Shown: piece by piece, positions 60,370-64,000 of the stretch
Numbering within the stretch: the stretch's first letter is position 1
Layout of the letters: each line of letters starts with the position of its first letter
Source of the DNA: Psettodes erumei
Taxonomy: Eukaryota; Chordata; Actinopteri; Pleuronectiformes; Psettodidae
NCBI GenBank assembly: GCA_016785225.1
Contig: JAFBJZ010000438.1
Coordinates: 2,304,001 to 2,368,000, forward strand
Length of the DNA stretch: 64,000 nt
Reading direction: 5' to 3'
The notes under the pieces: model-generated
What the model saw: only the letters and a program-made list of their open reading frames with translations
The model's database searches: none
What the model was told of the DNA's origin: nothing
Made by a program: the position numbers and the translations under genes

Positions 60370-63300
60370 CTGGAGAGAGACAGAGAGAGGAGGAGTTATT
60401 GCTTTCCCATCTCAGACAGATAAAAGGGGTACGGGGACTTGAAACAAGGGGTTGGCTGAATTCGAGGAGCTCTAAATGTAGAACATCACAGCACAGGGAA
60501 AAAGATATAGACGATGTGAGGTTGTGAATGAAAAGTGACAGAAAGGGAGGAATAATAATACTTCCTTGCAAGGTCATTTTTTATTTAAATTCAAAGTTTC
60601 GCTGTCCGAAGGTCTGAGATATTTTGTCCAGTGACAATAACAAACTTACAGAGAGATAAGTTGGATCAGTGGACCAGTCTGAGGTGTAGGTCAGTGGCTG
60701 CGGGCCCACACTTCCCTTTACACTAAACAAAAATTGGGATTTTGCACCATAATATTATGGAGGAATGGTTCCAATATGGTTGCTGTGTTTTGCTCCATTA
60801 CTTCTAATTGGGGACCTGATCTCTGACACACATACTGTATGGGTTCCCATGGTTACCAAAGACCTTAAATATAGGCTATACATCACATACAGATTGGGAG
60901 ATTATGATCAAATGGTTCAGCTTTGCATTCATGCTACATTACAGAGCTACTACCATTGATTCCACTGTCCACACATACACTTGGCAAACTGTGATTGATC
61001 GACTGATTGACTGACTGATCGATCTGAATGATGAATGAACTGATGAGTGTTTGACTGTGTGACACATAAATACATAAAAGCCAACATGGGGCAGCTGGAG
61101 GGGATTTCCCACAACACTTGAATTGACATCAACGTCAACATCGTCACTTGCTGGATTAAGCTCTGAATCTCACTTGGGAACCAGAAATCTGATTATAGAT
61201 CGCACACCGCTTGTGTGTGCAATGTCAAAAGCGTCACACACATTGGCAAACCTTCTCAGGTCATTTGGTTACAAGTCATATTGTAGAGAGGACATTCGAG
61301 TGAATCAGAGCCGTATTAATTCCAATAATTCAATGCCTTTTTGCTTCTGCGTGTACAAAAAGGATCAACACAGACACACAGTGTTCTCACAGAACAACCC
61401 TTCTCTTAGTCCACACTAATGGAAGATTACAAAATAACAGATTACATCTTTATGCAATGAAAAACAGCTGTTGAAGCTGGCCTACACACACATGAAGACA
61501 TTCATGATCACCAAGCAGATACTTCTGTCTGTAGGCTTTTTTAAATGGTTAAAGTCTGCACCATGTGATTATGCAGGTGTGCGGCTTCCCACTGTGTGTT
61601 TCAGCAGAGATAAGACACAATGGTAGCTATCAGATGGTGAGAGAGGGATGGGAAAGAGAAAAACAGAAGACAGGAGAGTGTTTAAAAGATACAGAAGCAG
61701 AGGAGGAAGGAGGAGGCGTCTTTAGCAGGCGGGGGAGGGGGGGTAAAAGACAGAGAAGGGGAGAGCTGAGGCAGTCACCCAATGAGGTCTGTGCTTTTTA
61801 GTCCGCTGAGGCTGCAAACAGGCGGAGATCCCTGGTGCTTTGTGCTTGAGCGGCTCCACTGATTGCTAAAACTGTCTATCACACAGGCTCATGCTCTCCG
61901 TCAGTGGTAAACAGACAGGGAGCACAGACGCCTGCCCCCGCTGTGGATTCTCTCTTCAGCACCAACAACAACATTACTCCATGTCTGCTGCACGGAGACC
62001 TGCTCTACCTGTGACAGAGCTCACACCGTGCCGCACACCTCCCTGGCACTCTGTATGTTCAGCACTCACAGGAAGGGAAATGGCATTTATGGCTTTTTTG
62101 TTTAATGTTATTATTCTGTTACACCTCTAAAACTGGCAAGAGCTTCCGTCCAAACGTTACAAAAGCCAGCAGTTTGTTTCACTATTCATTCCTGAAAAAC
62201 TGGAACTTTATGGTAATACTCAGTGCATTGTGTAATAAATAGCCACCTGGCAACATTCCCTCTTATATAATTGGATTCTTTTCACTTGCAGTATTTGCTG
62301 ATGCAGTAGCACATATATTAGTGCCGGTATTTAAAATGGCAAATGGCAGTAGTAATGATCATTAGTTTACTTTGTGAAACTTAACTTGGCATCAGTGGCT
62401 CCCTTACTGAATCTGTCTGCGTGCTGGTAACTGAAGGCACGGCGAGCCTTCATGAGCCTTAAGGACCACTTAAATACTGTCTGCTAAATCTCAGCCTTAG
62501 AGTCTTTGTACCTTATTAGCTGCAGGATTAAAGAAAGATAAAGAAATCTAATTTCAAAGAGTCCGTGCCCCACGGCTGCCCTTTTTGACATACTACCAAG
62601 CATGCGCCTCCACTGTCACAGGCATTGTTCTTTTTTTTTTTTTTATTTCTCACCACCACCAATCTTTCAGTTCCTCCTTACTCAAGTTTCTGACAAGTCT
62701 GAAGATAAAAGAACAGCTAGAAGCAAACAAATTTCACAGCCACATCTGTCAACATCCTTCAGTTCACAGCTGAACTTGGCTTTATGCGAATAGCAATTTG
62801 ACAAACAAATAGAAAACATGTTTAAAGCCATGTCTCTTGTAAATAATTTAGCAGCATTTTCTTTGTAAAGGAGAATCTTTCAAGAAAAATGTTACCTGGT
62901 GGAAGCTTAAAAATCATTAAAATATAAATACTGCACATAGTTCAACCTGCAGTGCTGAGTTTTGGCCACACAAAAGGCTTTGATCACAAAATATCACAAA
63001 GTTGAAATGGTGAACATAAAAGGACATCCAGTACCATAGACATTCTTTCGAAGGCGTGTTTCTTGCCACCTGGTCTGCTTTTACATCTTTTTTGGTCTCC
63101 ACCTCACCCTGACGTAAACATCTGGCTCGTTAGCTGCCAGGATGCAGGTACAGAGACTCAGAGCCTCTGTATTATTCTGCATAGTTAAATGTGAAACAGA
63201 CCAAACAGGAGCTCTGCTCACCTCAGACTTCGTGCTTGTAGCTCACCTCCATCTGCCTCTCTGAGCTCATTAATTCTCTGAGGTTAGTTCTGCAGCTAAT

Positions 63301-64000
63301 ACAATGATTTGTTTAGCATTAAGAGCCCAGCTCCTGAGTCACTCATCCATGGGCTGACTGTCAAGTGAGAGAGCTGTCATCCCGCCAGGATCACAGGAGA
63401 TCCTGAAAAAGGACAATGAATGCAGGCCACCCACATGCCTGAACTGTATATGCATGAGCACACACACACAAACACTTTGAAGCCCATTTCATGCATAAAT
63501 CCTGCCACTATATTGGTGTTAAGGAGACCCCTGTGTTTGTGTACACAGAACTAAACAGAGCCTGCATATGCAGCCCCAGTGTGTGCTTTTACATAGATGT
63601 GCTGGAATCAGAGGTGTGATGTGTAACACAACAGCATCCGGCTTTCACAAACATAGATCCAGCTCTGTGATTATCTCCTGCTGACATAAAGCCCAAACAA
63701 CAATGCATCCCCCCACCACCACCATTCCATGTTCAGAACAGCAAGGGGGGAATGAAGGTGCAACTTTCCTGCCGAGGTGATATACCTGGAGGATTAAACA
63801 CTTGAAACGGGAGAGGCTAAGTCACAGGCAGATCTCTTAGCCCTATCATAAAAGGATAAGACCTTTTTAAAGCTTATGTATTTCAAAAAACTTTTCAAAT
63901 GTCACACGCAGGCACTTTCAAGTTGAACTTTTTTAGGTTTTGTGCACTGCCAACCACTGGCACATTGCCTTGTCCTCAGCTTGAATAAGTGGTTGCCTGA
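60370..64000 (-). other. PHKB intron upstream of exon 12 (incomplete)
   Basis: No further PHKB exon was found on the minus strand. The previous coding exon should encode the segment before LFDGIE and must lie past 64000. A degenerate GATT/GACT tetranucleotide run lies at about 60991-61046 and a purine-rich patch at 61620-61770. Confidence 0.75.

Noticed and set aside
60370..64000. Search for the next upstream PHKB exon
   Set aside because: No minus-strand segment resembling the residues before LFDGIE with AG/GT borders; it must lie outside the window.

Overview
This window is vertebrate genomic DNA, most likely from a teleost fish. Its coding sequence sits in short exons with GT..AG introns. 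Intergenic and intronic DNA is AT-rich and full of long (CA)n/(TG)n microsatellites. It also holds fish-type interspersed repeats: a Tc1-like mini-transposon, decayed LINE reverse-transcriptase fragments, and a SINE-like repeat ending in GGATGGATG. There is no operon structure, CRISPR array or phage signature.

One gene is supported. It lies on the minus strand and is PHKB, the beta regulatory subunit of phosphorylase b kinase. I could place 22 coding exons from 60369 (the most 5' exon in the window) to the stop codon at 15618. Every exon junction is compatible in reading frame. One isoform totals 2214 nt, that is 737 codons plus the stop, roughly the C-terminal two thirds of a family protein of about 1090 residues. 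The 5' exons (start codon, N-terminal part of the glucoamylase-like domain) lie beyond 64000. Counting back from a 33-exon vertebrate PHKB layout, the window holds the equivalents of exons 12 to 33.

Layout: 1-15617 is 3' flank, with at most the PHKB 3' UTR and otherwise repeats and no supported gene. 15618-30452 is a dense run of 16 exons encoding the C-terminal half. 30453-56500 has only two exons (37790-37883 and 38658-38713), separated by introns of 7.3 and 17.8 kb full of simple repeats. 56501-60369 holds four exons of the glucoamylase-like region. 60370-64000 is intron leading to unseen 5' exons.

The most interesting biology is a pair of duplicated 91-nt exons (22854-22944 and 20723-20813). 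They share size, phase and 17 of 30 residues, and match the known mutually exclusive exon pair of mammalian PHKB. Including both, or skipping both, brings in an early stop codon, so the frame itself enforces exclusive use. The protein ends in a CaaX-type box (C-S-V-S). I found no previously undescribed system. The remaining findings are splice-site peculiarities, repeats and secondary-structure candidates.
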